Made by a program: the position numbers and the translations under genes
The notes under the pieces: model-generated
What the model was told of the DNA's origin: nothing
The model's input: the letters and a program-made list of their open reading frames with translations, nothing else
The model's database searches: none
Assembly (NCBI GenBank): GCA_964016875.1
Contig: OZ024725.1
Span: 48,033,927-48,097,926, forward strand
Length of the DNA stretch: 64,000 bases
Direction: 5' to 3'
From: Fallopia convolvulus
Taxonomy: Eukaryota > Streptophyta > Magnoliopsida > Caryophyllales > Polygonaceae
In this document: one piece after another, positions 1 to 11,136 of the stretch
How the letters are laid out: each line of letters begins with the position of its first letter
Numbering within the stretch: the first letter of the stretch is position 1

Positions 1-622
1 TAGATTGCTAGACAAACAACCTTGCTTCCTGTGGAACGATCCTGACTCCACTGTACTCAGCGGGGTCTTGACTTATAAATTTATTTGTTGTCAAGAAACC
101 CTATCAACAATAGCTTGTCTAATATAAATATATATATATAACTCCTCAAAGGATTGTCCCAAACTCAAACAATGCACATATAAAATTTGCCATAACTTGG
201 CCTAAAAATGGTTGCCCATAAAAATGCATAAAATGTCCAACACAATCTTAACAAGTGCAATGGCTTCAACACAATTAGATTCCAACACAATCTCAATGTC
301 TTCAACACAATCCTCTAATGTCAGTAAAGCTAAGTAAAGGCATACAAACTACAAACTACAAGTCTAAAATCACTAAAACCAACACAATCCTCTAAATGTT
401 TTCATCTTCTGGCTCTTTCTCTTCCTCTTCCTCTCATCTTCCTCTTGTTTGCTACATCCCACTTCCTCATCATTGTCACTAGACAGGTAAAGCACCACAT
501 TCATCTTCCATGATTCGAGAGTTAAAAGATTTTGTCCAAAAGAGAACTCATATTGGGATCCATGCCATTTCACCTGAAAAACTTGTAAGCTTTGCACTCC
601 TACCATACAAGAGAATTGCAAG
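1..622 (+). repeat. Direct repeat copy A: LTR 3' end plus 513 bp of flank
   Basis: Positions 1-622 are nearly identical to 4811-5433, with a few substitutions and one 1-base indel. Positions 1-109 are the 3' end of a gypsy LTR ending in ATCAACA. Positions 110-622 are not LTR: they match the sequence that follows the 3' LTR at 4920-5433, including part of a small minus-strand coding remnant. Flanking host sequence next to the 5' LTR of the same element is unexpected for a simple insertion. The upstream part of the LTR lies outside the window. Confidence 0.85.
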
Positions 623-697
623 AAACCCTATCAACAAATTGAGGGTGCCAGAATCCTCTAAACTTGTAAGCTTTGTTGTCAAGAAACCCTATCAACA
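619..697 (+). other. Mosaic junction built from several short copied segments
   Basis: Between the flank copy and the primer-binding site the sequence is a patchwork. Positions 619-641 repeat the LTR end seen at 679-701. Positions 640-655 match gag positions 1068-1083. Positions about 652-661 resemble 386-397. Positions 660-674 match 583-597. From about 675 the LTR end is resumed. Each join shares only 2-4 bases. The pattern suggests template switching during reverse transcription or replication; the segments are seen, the mechanism is inferred. Confidence 0.6.
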
Positions 698-700
698 AAT

Positions 701-718
701 TGGCGCCGTTGTCGGGGA
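701..718 (+). other. Primer-binding site, tRNA-Asp-like
   Basis: TGGCGCCGTTGTCGGGGA lies three bases after the LTR end CAACA at 697. It differs by one base from the TGGCGCCGTTGCCGGGGA site typical of Athila-type plant gypsy elements, which is complementary to the 3' end of a tRNA usually given as tRNA-Asp. It marks the start of minus-strand DNA synthesis. Confidence 0.8.
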
Positions 719-811
719 AGCAACGAGTTGTTAGTTTATCATTGGGATCGGGACTAGCCCGACCCCGTTTTTGTTTTTAATTTTTGTTTTCTTGTTTTGT
801 TTTCTCAGTGT

Positions 812-3487
812 ATGCCGGTAGGACGAAGAAGGCTTCAGCTTGATAGCTCCAGTTATTACTCAGAACCCGAACATTCCCTGCACCGACGACTCCGAGAAAA
901 CCGTGCCATGGCCACCGCTGAAGAGATGGCTCGAGAGTTAGAGATCCTCCGGACCCAGATGGAGGCACTGAAAGCCGAGAAGGACGGCACTGATGCAGAC
1001 AAGGCTCGACTGCAAGAAGAGCTAAACGCCTATCCAAGGAATGCCAAGCAATACATGCATCCGGAACTGAGGGTGCCAGAATCTCCTATTGTGCTTCCTG
1101 CGATAGAGAAACCTTTTGAGATCAAATCTCAATTTATATCCTTAATTAAACGGGCTCAGTTTGAAGGGAAACCTGCTGAGTGCCCTATGGAGAATATTAG
1201 AAATTTTCTTGATTTATGTGACACCATAGTTGCTGAAGGTGTCTCGCTAGAATATGTTCTGTTAAAAGCTTTTAGATGGTCACTTACTGGAAAGGCCCTG
1301 AACTGGTTAGAGAGCCTACCTTCTAAGTCTATCAGGACTTGGAAAGCTTTGTATGATCAATTTCTTACAAAGTTTTTCCCTCCTGCTAAGACAACGGAGT
1401 TAAGGAAACGTATCACCTCTTATCACCAGTTGCCTAATGAGACATTTGTTGAAACATGGGAAAGATTTAAAGAGATGCTTAGACAATGCCCTACTCATGG
1501 GCAACCTTTATATGTATTGCAGGAAATCTTTTTCCAGGGTATCAACGCAGAGACCAAGAACCGCATCAACACGCATACTGCGTGCGATTTTATAGAGATG
1601 AACCCGACAGAGGCGTGGGAACTGTTGGACAAGCTGGCAAATTACGATGCTATGTACGGAACCCAGCAGGCTCCACAAACGCAAAAACGTCTATATGTGC
1701 CCAACCGAGATGAAGTTGACCCTGATGTTAAAAATCAATTCTTACAAGATGAGGTCAACCGTTTGAGGAAACAGGTAAGTTTTCTGAAATCCTCTCAATC
1801 ATGTCAAGAATGTGGTTCTTCTGCGCATAGTACTTCTGCTTGCACTAACATTGAGCAGGTTAGAACCGCTGAGACGATAGCTGAGATGAATTACATGAGA
1901 GGACCCTACAGGAACCAGCCTAATTATAATGACAGGTCAAACAACTATCAACCATGGGGCCATCAGAATACAAATCATAACTACACAGGGCCCCCGCAAG
2001 ATAGACGACCTGCACCATATCGACCTCCAGACCATCAGGAGACACCAACATGGGTTCAGGAGATTAAAGAGAGCATCAACGGAGTGAACAACAAGGTTGA
2101 TGACATCCAAGCCAAACTGAACCGGCAGGATAAAAGATGGGGAGAGTTCGATATTTGGAAAAGGAGTGTTGATTCCCAACTAGGAGACCTTGCTGCACGG
2201 ATTCCAAGACCACAAGGGCAACTCCCGGGCCGTCCCGAGGAGAACCCTAGAGGCCAAATAGCAGCGGTACACCTCAGAAGCGTGAAGACACTACCGAAAA
2301 GAGTTCAAGCAGAAGAAAAGGAGGAACAAGATCTCGCCAACCAGCTCATTAACGAGCCAACGAGAGCCAGTACCGAGCCTACAAGCCAGGATGACGAGGC
2401 TTCGAGGATTCCTGACGAGCCCAACCCAGGTAAGTTTTCTAAACCGAGCCCTCCTCTTAATCCCAGGGTAGTTAACGACCCCATCAGGGTCGGTAACGAC
2501 CCGCCGAGGACACCGACCGACCCCAATGTCGACCCGATACTCTCACCTCTCGAGCCTAACTTGGTTCCGAGAATGGTGAAAACTCTTCCATTTCCAACTA
2601 AGAAATCTATGGACTCTACTGAGAGTAAGTTCAAGCGTTTCATTAAGATTCTTCAGGGCATTAATATTTCCATCCCATTCGCTGAGGCCCTAAGCGAAAT
2701 GCCGGCTTACACAAAATTCTTGAAAGATATTCTTAGCAGGAAAAGATCTATTACAGAGCTGCAGGACGAGGTCAGATCAATAGCTCTTCCAGAAAAGCTT
2801 GGAGATCCTGGGAGGTTTGCAATCACAATCGGCATAGGCAACCACAAGTTCAAAGCTTTATGCGATCTGGATGCCAGTGCTAGTCTTGTTCCGCTCTCAA
2901 TATGGTCTAAAGCCAATATGGGACCACTGGAACCAGTAGACATGAATCTGTACATGGCAGATGGGTCAAGTGTCAAGGCCACAGGAGTAGTGGACGATTA
3001 CCCTATCCAAGTCGGGAAATTCTTTATACCGAATGATTTTATTGTCCTTGATATGCCTGAAGACCCTCATGTCCCCATAATTCTCGGGGGACCATTCTTA
3101 GCCACAGCAGGAGCAAGAGTTGATGTGTGAAAGGGACTCCTCACTTTTGATATAGGAGAGGAACGGGTGGAATTCAATTTAGATCAAAAAGCCAACGACC
3201 CAATTGGAGTGGCACAACTAGAGTTGACTCAACCCGAACTCGACACCACAGTCCCTATTGAGCCACCTCTGCCGATCACTGATTCTCACATACACAAAGG
3301 CCCTACTACAGAGGTTACAGAAAAGTCCAAACCACCTTGGCTTTCGGACTACACTAACAATCCAGGGATATCAAGCTTACTGATAGAAGAAGAAGGTCCT
3401 AATTTAGCAATTCAAGTGCACAGAGGCAGTAAAGCTACAGGCAAGGTATCTCAAGACCCTAACATGGCCAGACATGAACCACCATGA
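812..3487 (+). pseudogene. gag-protease of Athila-type gypsy element, one in-frame stop
   Basis: The first ATG in the open frame is at 812. The N-terminal half is a Retrotrans_gag capsid domain, with the signature ALNWLESLP about 165 residues in and ETWERFKEML about 55 residues later. A cysteine-containing stretch (CQECGSSAHSTSAC) stands where a zinc knuckle would be, followed by a long Pro/Asn-rich linker. Near residue 690 comes the retropepsin region: CDLDASASLVPLS replaces the usual DLGAS active-site form, so activity is doubtful. The frame is stopped by TGA at 3128-3130 and then stays open in the same frame to 3487. The change looks like a CGA-to-TGA decay event, which is inference. No pol domains follow. 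It would have encoded the particle protein and its processing enzyme. Confidence 0.8.
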
Positions 3488-3690
3488 GACTAGCAAGAGA
3501 ACTCGTCGGGCTAACGACGTTAAACATAGCGCTTACGGGAGGCAACCCGCTTTTTAGAATAGGTTTAGTTTATTTTATTTTATTTTTATTTTTATTTTTA
3601 GATTATTTCTTAGCTTTCTTTTATTTTTCATTTTAGTTTTAAATAGGATAGAAATAAGATTTTTGAGCTAACAAGATTTCAGGAAAAAAG
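3488..3690 (+). other. Post-gag spacer with GGGAGGCAACCC motif
   Basis: There is no gene here. At 3524-3552 is the AGCGCT...GGGAGGCAACCCGC motif found downstream of pol in Athila and Tat-type elements. It is followed by a T-rich stretch and a purine run (AGGAAAAAAGGGG, near 3681-3693) that may be the polypurine tract. Confidence 0.5.
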
Positions 3691-4919
3691 GGGTCGAAAA
3701 TTCACTCAAGGAGGCTACGGTGGCTCGTTAACGACCCACCCAGGGTCATTAACGACCCAGTTTGGACGACCCGATTCGTCACAATACGGGGCAGGTAAGT
3801 AAATCTAACCTAGTTAATTTTTTTCTAACCCTAGATTTAGGGTTTAATATCTTTCTAGATTTTATTTCTATCTTTTAGAGATTGTATCTATCTTTTAAGG
3901 AAAGTTTTTATCTTTTAGCCTTTTTAGTTTTTTTAGGATTTTCTAGTATAAATACCCTTCTATCTAGCATAGAAGGGGGAGGCTTAATTTTGGAGGAGAA
4001 TTTTAGAGTTAGTTTTGGAGGAGATTTGAAGAAAGGCCGAAGGAGAGAGAACCGGATCGGAAGTCGGTCACGAGGGTCGGTAACGACGGTTTCCGAGGTT
4101 CGTTGATCGAGTGTGTTCGGTGATTGTTTTGTTTTGGTTTTCTTCTGGATCTTTGTAAGACGATATTTTTGTTATTAATTTAAGTTTGAGTTTTGTTTCA
4201 ATGTTTGTTTTTATTGAAGTATTTAATTTCTTAATCATGAGTAGTGAGTAGTCTATTTTTTCTAGGGTCGGGGTTAAGCCCGGCATAGTTGAGCATTTTT
4301 GATGAGTAAGATAGTGTGTTGAATGCCTTTTATCTTTATTGAGATTGTTTGTTGTGCTTAATACCAAAACGGGAGTTGAGGTAATTTGAGTTTTAACTTG
4401 ATTGAAAAAGAAAGTTAGTAACTGGAAGGTTGATATTGTTTGAAAATGAAAGTTTCAAGCTTTAGATCCAAAACAAGCAATTGAGTGAGTTAATTTATGA
4501 AAATAGATTAATTTACTTGTTAAGTCAATGAAAGTTGATGACTCTATCTATTTAAAGGCATGATCTTATCTTCTTACGAATTCTTATGCTTGGCTTTGTT
4601 GTGGTGTCCCTTATCCTAGATTTTTGTTTTAATTGAATTATTTCTGATAAATCTTCGTTGCTGAATACTTGCTTTGGTACCGAGTATTAATTAGAATTTT
4701 ATTAGGTCGATAATTGATGTTTTTGTGTTCGGTGGTTCGGTAACGATTCTGACAAGGTCGTTAACGAGGCATCTCGTGAGTGATTGTGTTTGATTTTATT
4801 TGATTTTTATTAGATTGCTAGACAAACAACCTTGCTTCCTGTGGAACGATCCTGACTCCACTGTACTCAGCGGGGTCTTGACTTATAAATTTATTTGTTG
4901 TCAAGAAACCCTATCAACA
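3690..4919 (+). repeat. 3' LTR of the gag-only gypsy element
   Basis: The end is fixed at 4919 (ATCAACA) by comparison with 697 and 109. The start is only approximate. A TATA box (TATAAATA, 3948-3955) marks the U3/R promoter and is followed by purine-rich leader sequence. Variants of GGTCGTTAACGACC occur at about 3725-3765, 4078 and 4750. Short frames inside it are not genes. Confidence 0.65.
3948..3955 (+). promoter_or_regulatory. TATA box of the gypsy LTR
   Basis: TATAAATA is followed about 30 bases later by a G/A-rich leader, as expected for an RNA polymerase II start in an LTR. No other core element is recognisable. Confidence 0.5.
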
Positions 4920-5433
4920 ATAGCTTGTCTAATATATATATATATATATAACTCCTCAAAGGATTGTCCCAAACTCAAACAATGCACATATAAAATTTGC
5001 CATAACTTGGCCTAAAAATGGTTGCCCATAAAAATGCATAAAATGTCCAACACAATCTTAACAAGTGCAATGGCTTCAACACAATTAGATTCCAACACAA
5101 TCTCAATGTCTTCAACACAATCCTCTAATGTCAGTAAAGCTAAGTAAAGGCATACAAACTACAAACTACAAGTCTAAAATCACTAAAACCAACACAATCC
5201 TCTAAATGTTTTCATCTTCTGGCTCTTTCTCTTCCTCTTCCTCTCATCTTCCTCTTGTTTGCTACATCCCACTTCCTCATCATTGTCACTAGACAGGTAA
5301 AGCACCACAATCATCTTCCATGATTCGAGAGTTAAAAAGATTTTGTCCAAAAGAGAACTCATATTGGGATCCATGCCATTTCACCTGAAAAACTTGTAAG
5401 CTTTGCACTCCTACCATACAAGAGAATTGCAAG
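4811..5433 (+). repeat. Direct repeat copy B: LTR 3' end plus genomic flank
   Basis: This is the counterpart of 1-622. Positions 4811-4919 end the 3' LTR; 4920-5433 is flanking DNA that continues into the minus-strand remnant at 5183-6231. Because only this copy continues into longer unique sequence, it is the likely source of copy A. Confidence 0.8.
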
Positions 5434-6231
5434 TTAAAAATAAAAACAAAACAACATGAACACAAGACAAAGTAAACCTACTAAGAGTCTAAAAAAGGAA
5501 AGGAAAAAATTAAACAAGGCAAAGTAAACCTTAAAAAATGAAAGCAAATCTCCAATACTAAAATCTCTTGTATAACTTTTGGCAAAGTAAACCCTAGATG
5601 AGAAGTAAGGTAAAATTATGACCTTGTATTACTAAATCCTAGTTGAGAAGTAAGACTAAAATCTCCAAAACAACATGGAACACAAGGCAAAGTAAACCCT
5701 AGATGAGAAGTAAGGTGAAATTATGAACTTGTATTACTTTTGATAAATAAGATGAAAGTTCTAGAAATGAATTAAATCCAGATCTAAAATCGAATCTCCA
5801 AGACTCTAACCCCAATCAACATGGTATTATTTTGCTAAATATGATGAAAGTTTGTACCAAAAGGAGAAGTGTAAACTTAGTATTATTTTGGAGGGGGTAG
5901 AGTACAAGTTTGTATCAAGTAAAAAGGAGAATGTGCACTTACTTTGTATTTCACCGCCCACCACTCGTCGTGCCTAGTAATTTGCCAGGTACTTGAATTC
6001 CCACATGATACCCCCTTCGTTTGTCGGAAAAGGCTCCATATCTTCCAAAGCTTAAAATAGTGGTTATAACTTGATTGCGTAATGATTCTCGTGAACAAAC
6101 ACCCAGTCTCAGCCTTGAATCGTTGGTGGACATCAACCCAGTAGGAGGGTTGGGATCATCAAGGGGAGGACTAAGCTCTAAAACAATTTTGAGGAAGATC
6201 ATCTCTTGGTCATGAGTCCGGTTCATTGACA
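5183..6231 (-). pseudogene. Unidentified two-exon remnant
   Basis: Two minus-strand coding blocks have plausible splice signals. The upstream block is 5943-6231, with acceptor TTGTTGTAG and donor AAA|GTAAGT; one of its frames ends DEWWAVKYK but is open only in its 3' part. The downstream block is 5183-5384, with acceptor TTTTTCAG, starting VKWHGSQYEF in matching phase. It ends in a Lys/Arg-rich tail (KRKRKSQKMK) and a stop. I do not recognise the family. The upstream block has frame changes, so this is probably a broken gene or a captured fragment. The last exon is also present at 373-572 in copy A. Its right edge coincides with a possible CACTA terminus at 6230. Confidence 0.35.
5434..5830. 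repeat. Imperfect short repeats, AT-rich
   Basis: Phrases such as GCAAAGTAAACCCTAGATG and GAGAAGTAAGGT recur three to four times in variable arrangement. It lies between the two coding blocks of the minus-strand remnant and may be intron. No gene is seen. Confidence 0.45.
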
Positions 6232-6949
6232 CTACAACAACCTGTCAAGAAAAGAAATGGAAAATTATCAATCATAATTGACAAAATATGAGTGGAAAAA
6301 TAGTGAAAGAAAAGTTGTCAAAATATGTATCACAGTAGTTGTCCAAACCCAGATAAAAACAATTGACACACAGATGGCATGAACAAAGAGATGATCTTCC
6401 TCAAACAGCATATTATAGCAATCAAACTAATTTCATTTTACTTGTCATCAATTGAAAAAAAAGTTTAAGATACAAAAAAAATAGAGGCCATTGACAATTT
6501 CCAAGCCCTAGATAGATGAGAAGTAAGGTGCATTGGTATACTCATGACATCAACCAATATTAATCGAATTTCATATACATCAACCAATATACATCCAATG
6601 AGTGCGAAAAATACACTTAGTTGTAGAAGAAAGAAACAAGAATGGAGAGCAACTGTTTAAACCAAAACATGAGCAAATGGAATCCATATTCATATACATC
6701 TCCCAAGTCCTAACCAACAAAAATGGTGATGAAGAGCATTTTCAATCAATACTTAATTTTAAAGCATTTTCATTTCCAATAAAAAAATCGAGATTCTTAA
6801 TATTCTTTCATTTGCAATCAAAATCCATCACATACCAACTCAAAAAGTAACATAATGTTGCATTTTCAACTAAGTGTCAACAAAAAATCCAGATTCTTTT
6901 GTGTTATATCAAATTGAATTTTCATGTTTCATACATGTATGAAGAAAGT

Positions 6950-7250
6950 GGAGAAAAAGAAGGAGAGCGAGAGAGATGTGTCGCCGATCTAGTCGAAGGC
7001 GTTGCCGGTGTGGTGGACGGTGTTGCCGATGTAGTCGATGGTGTAGCTGGTGGAGAGATCAAGAGCGAGAGAGAGGCGGGAAGAAGTGGCTCAAGAGAGG
7101 GAGAGGGAGAGGGAGAGGGAGATGGCGCTCGAGAGAGATGGAGAGCGAGAGGGAGATGGCGTTCGATGGAGATTTGATGGAGATGGTGATAGAGATGGCG
7201 AGGGAGGGGCTTGAGAGGGAGAGGGAGAGGGATATGGAGATCGGCAACAA
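6950..7250. repeat. GA-rich low-complexity tract
   Basis: Strings of GAGAGGGAGAGG and GAGATGG alternate with GTTGCCG(G/A)TGT words. Frames are open on both strands only because of the purine bias, so they are not taken as genes. It lies in the 5' region of the CACTA element. Confidence 0.6.
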
Positions 7251-7801
7251 TGAGGGGCAAAAGACAACAATGGTGTAACATGTACCCTAAAATATGGGAT
7301 GGGTTGGTCCGGAAAAACACTAACATATAGTCCAAGCATATGGACCGAATTGGATCTGGCCTTTTTAGTGAGCCCAAAATGTATTTGTGGCCATTTTGTT
7401 GGCTAATTTGAACTTGCATTTTCATTAAATGTTCCTCATACCAACCTCATTCAATTCGCAACTACCATTGTCTATGATACATCAATATGCTCATTCTCCC
7501 CACTTGTTTCTCAACATTCTCTCAGAACATTCTCCCTCTCATTCTCCCAACAGTCTCTCACAAAAAAAAAATCAAATCTTGGATCATCAATCTTGATAGT
7601 TTGAAGATAATACTCTATACATTTTGAAGATAAGATTAAGAGCTTTACATCTGATTTGGATCAGGTAAGTTAGTTGCAAAGAGGTTTTTAGGATTACAAG
7701 TTTTAGGTTTAGGGTATTTAGTATATATTTGTGGGTTTTGCTTTTTTGTTGATGTTAACTTAAGTTTGTTTGGACAAATTACAGAATTATTGATGTAGAA
7801 T

Positions 7802-10452
7802 CATGATTGGATGTAAGATAGATGGCTTCCTAGTGGTGGTGGTTACAATACCAAATTTGTTGATGGTGTTTAGATATTTCTTGATTTTGCAAAATCTCAA
7901 AAGTATTTCATGGATGAGGATAAGATAAAATGTCCTTTTTTGAAATGTAAGAATGGGAGATTTAATGATGTAGATAATGTACGTGTCCATTTGTTCATAA
8001 AAGTCTTCATTGACAGTTATTATTGGTGGACTACACATGGAGAGTCACCATTTGCCAATGCGCCCCCTTTGGAGGAGTTGTCTTCCACCTCAAATCCTAG
8101 TGATATGAATCTCTTTGGGATTGGGATGCATTTGTTTGATAATTTGAATCCCATCCAAAGAATGATGTTTGATGCAGTTGTTCCAAGTCTTGCTCCACCC
8201 CCGTGGTTGTACACAAACACTTCTTATAATGAGCTGAGTAGTATTCCATTAGAGTTGGGTGAAAACCATGACCTTAAAGAAGGAAGTTACTTAGAACAAC
8301 CGGCAGCGGTGTTTGGTTTTGGAAATAAGGACATGTCCTTCTTATCTGAGCGCTTTTCTGATGTATTAAGAGCAGCAGATCGACCGTTATATGAAGGTTC
8401 TCACATGTCATAATTAGCTGATGTCGGATCTTTTATGGAGTTGAAGACCAAATACAACATGTCACAAGCTGGATATGGTGCACTACTTAAAAAAGTCAAT
8501 GAGATTTTGTCAAAGGACAACAACTTCCCAAAACGTTTCTATGAGCAGAAGAAGATGACTAGAGAGTTAGGATTGCCCCAGCAAAAGATACACCTATGCC
8601 CCCAAGGTTGTATGTTGTTTTGGAAGGATGATGCTGATGTAGTTGAGTGCAAATTTTTCCACAGTCCAAGGTAATAAATTTGTTTGTCCCGAAAAGGAAA
8701 TCCAATACCCAATAAAGTGTTACGATATTTGCCATTGATCCCACAGTTGCAGCTTGCAACGATTGTACGCTATGGAGGAAACGGCTTCAAAGATGCTTTG
8801 GCATATCGAGCATCAAGCACATGAAGGATATGATATATGAGTCACCCGTCTGATGCTGAGGCTTGGAAGCAATTTGATCGAATGTACCCGAATTTTTCCA
8901 AGGAGATTCGTAATGTAAGATTATGCTTGTGTTCAGATGGATTCTCCCCTTTGATAAGTTTGGCAAGACATACTCGACATGGCCGGTGATTGTCACATGA
9001 TTGTCACCCCTTACAACCTACCACCAGCATGTGCATGAAGGCTCCATATTTGATCTTAAGCACTATTGTTCTAAGCCCAAAAAATTCGACGAAGTTAATA
9101 GATATTTGTATGCAACCGTTGATTGATGAGTTGTTATTATTATGGAAAACGGGTGTGCCAGCATTTGATGTCTCTACGGGGAAGCACTTTAGGATGCGTG
9201 TTGTACTTATGTGGACAGTGAATGACTTCCCAGCATATGGGATGTTATCTGGGTGGAGCATTGCTGGTATTTATTCTTGTCCTCATTGCATGGAGTATAC
9301 AAAAGCCTTTTGATTACAACATGGACGAAAGGCTTCATGGTTTAATTGTCATAGGGGCAGAATGGAACTAGATCACCCATTCATGACCAACAAGAGAAAC
9401 TTCTACAAAGGGAGAAAGGAGGAAGATCCTCCTATTCCGTATTTGTCTAGTGAATAGGTAAACGTTTTCACGATTTGTCGACCGCCATGGAGAGTCCACT
9501 TCAATATCCTGATGGTTGTCGTGAAACTCATAAGTTCACGAAGAAAAGTATATTTTGGTTGCTTCCTTATTGGAAACATAATTTGCTCCGCCACAACCTT
9601 GATGTCATGCATATTGAGAAAAATGTGTCTGAGAATGTGATTAACATTATATTGGATGTTAAGGGTAAGACAAAGGACAAATTGAGCTCAAGGAAGGACC
9701 TACGCTTATATTGCCATCACCTAGAGCTTCAAGTGGAGGATGACCACAAGGGCCCAAAACCAAAAGCATTGTATGCATTAGATACAAGGAAAAAGACAAC
9801 GATGCTTACTTGGTTACAAGGCTTGAGATTTCTGGACGGTTATGCCTCTAATATTGGTCGATGCGTGCAATTGGAGGAGGGTAGACTACAAGAAATGAAG
9901 AGTCATGATTGTCATGTGTTCATGCAAAGACTTCTCCCAGCTGCACTCAAAGATCTTCTTCCCGTGGGTGTAAAGAGGCCATTGACAGAGCTAAGCTTGT
10001 TTTTCCAATCATTATGTTCATCTACACTTGACAAACAAATAATTGAGGATCTAGAATGGGATGCACCTCTTTTATTATGCCAAATGGAAAGGATATTTCC
10101 ACCATCATTCTTTGATTACATGGAGCATCTCATTGTTCATTTACCATACGAGGCAAAGTTAGGGGGTCCGGTACGGAAAAGATGGATGTATCCAATTGAA
10201 AGATTATTATTCACGTTGAAAGGGAACATGATGAACCCGCAAATGGTGGAGTTATCCATAGTGGAATCATATTTGTTTGAAGAGATAACAAGTTTCGCTC
10301 AACATTATCCTCATCATCAAGACTTCAATAAAAGAAAGAAAACCACCGCAAATGAGGTGATTGTGCATCCTCAAATTTCAATTTTGAACCATTTGGGTCG
10401 TGCAAGTGGAAAATGCAAGGCTATTTGGATGTCCGATGAGTCAGGCTTTTAA
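7802..10452 (+). pseudogene. CACTA transposase (tnp2 type), several stops and frameshifts
   Basis: Conserved blocks appear in order. A Transpos_assoc domain (7802-8065) includes DEDKIKCPFLKCKN and ends in YYWWTTHGES. The tnp2 core follows, with LGLPQQKIHLCPQGCMLFW (8560-8620), then DAEAWKQFDRMYP (about 8850), then MWTVNDFPAYGMLSGWS (9210-9260). Further on is DVMHIEKNVSENV (about 9602) with a DUF4218-like C-terminal part (MYPIERLLFTLKGN, about 10190). Stops lie before 7910, at 8411, near 8672 and at 9310, and the frame changes around 8700-9000. The enzyme would bind the transposon ends and cut and paste them in the nucleus. The copy is inactive. Confidence 0.85.
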
Positions 10453-11136
10453 GCGGCACATACATACATCCTACTTAACTGTAGAGAGGTCAACTCCTAC
10501 GTCGAGTAAGTCAATTGAACATATATATATATGTTATTTTAGACATGTATAAATAGTTGAGTGAAACTAAAGTACTAGTCTTATGTTTCCTTCTATTTCT
10601 CTCATTCAGTTCATCATGCGACACCTTCGAAGCACAACTCGTGGACGTGCTGGGGTTACTAGCAGCAACTTTGTGCGTGGTCCACCTCTAATTTCTTCTC
10701 CTTCTGAGGGTGCTTTAAGCCCTAGAAGACCTCCTATGAAATGATCCCTCCAACTCCATGTTCGTAGTAGCCCAAGGTTCAAAAAATGAACACCACCTGC
10801 AGCCCCTCCAGCACGAGTAGTTGCATGTTCAAAGGCTCCTTCAAAAGCTTCCCCACCAGCTCCACCACAAAGAGTTCTCCCTACTTCAAGAACATGTAGC
10901 CCGAACCTTACTCCTACCCCTCCTGTCCGACGAGCACTCAACTCTTCAAAGGCTCCATAAATGCTCGTTCAAGAACTCCTAGCCCGGTTCCAAGACCATG
11001 AACAAAGCAAATTGTTGCACCAGCTCTACTACCAGCTGAGGAAGAAAGTTATGACCAACATATTGAGGATGATTTCAATGTGGATAATGAGATTGGGGTT
11101 CATATGGAAGGATATGCAGAAGGAGATGCTGCTCAC
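10453..11136 (+). other. CACTA 3' region, Pro/Ser-rich coding remnant
   Basis: From 10617 there is a frameshifted stretch rich in Pro, Ser, Ala and Arg (for example RSTTRGRAG), then an acidic stretch near 11050-11130. This resembles the variable second-gene (tnpA-side) region of CACTA elements but has no motif I can name. It stops where copia sequence begins. Confidence 0.35.

Larger units (their letters stand above)
623..4919 (+). mobile_element. Ty3/gypsy element, Athila type, gag-protease only
   Basis: The primer-binding site is at 701, a gag-protease reading frame runs from 812 to 3487, and a 3' LTR ends at 4919. Reverse transcriptase, RNase H and integrase are missing: the frame passes straight from protease to the post-pol motif GGGAGGCAACCC at 3538-3549 that plant gypsy elements carry downstream of integrase. 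The copy is therefore non-autonomous and would need enzymes from a relative. The motif GTTAACGACC and close variants recur in gag, in the spacer and in the LTR. The true 5' LTR start is outside the window. Confidence 0.75.
6230..11136 (+). mobile_element. CACTA (En/Spm-like) transposon, decayed and right-truncated
   Basis: The internal region encodes a tnp2-type transposase (7802-10452), which defines the superfamily. A possible left end is CACTACAACAA at 6230, followed by a subterminal region with repeated TTGTCA/TGACAA-type words; this end is uncertain because the same bases also read as a splice acceptor on the other strand. The right end is missing: at about 11137 the sequence switches to the reverse transcriptase of a copia element. 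The 3-bp target duplication cannot be tested. Confidence 0.6.

Noticed and set aside
6922..7425. 167-codon minus-strand frame and overlapping frames on both strands
   Set aside because: Composed of Ser/Pro/Leu or Arg/Glu/Gly runs dictated by the GA-rich tract; open in several frames at once with no domain.
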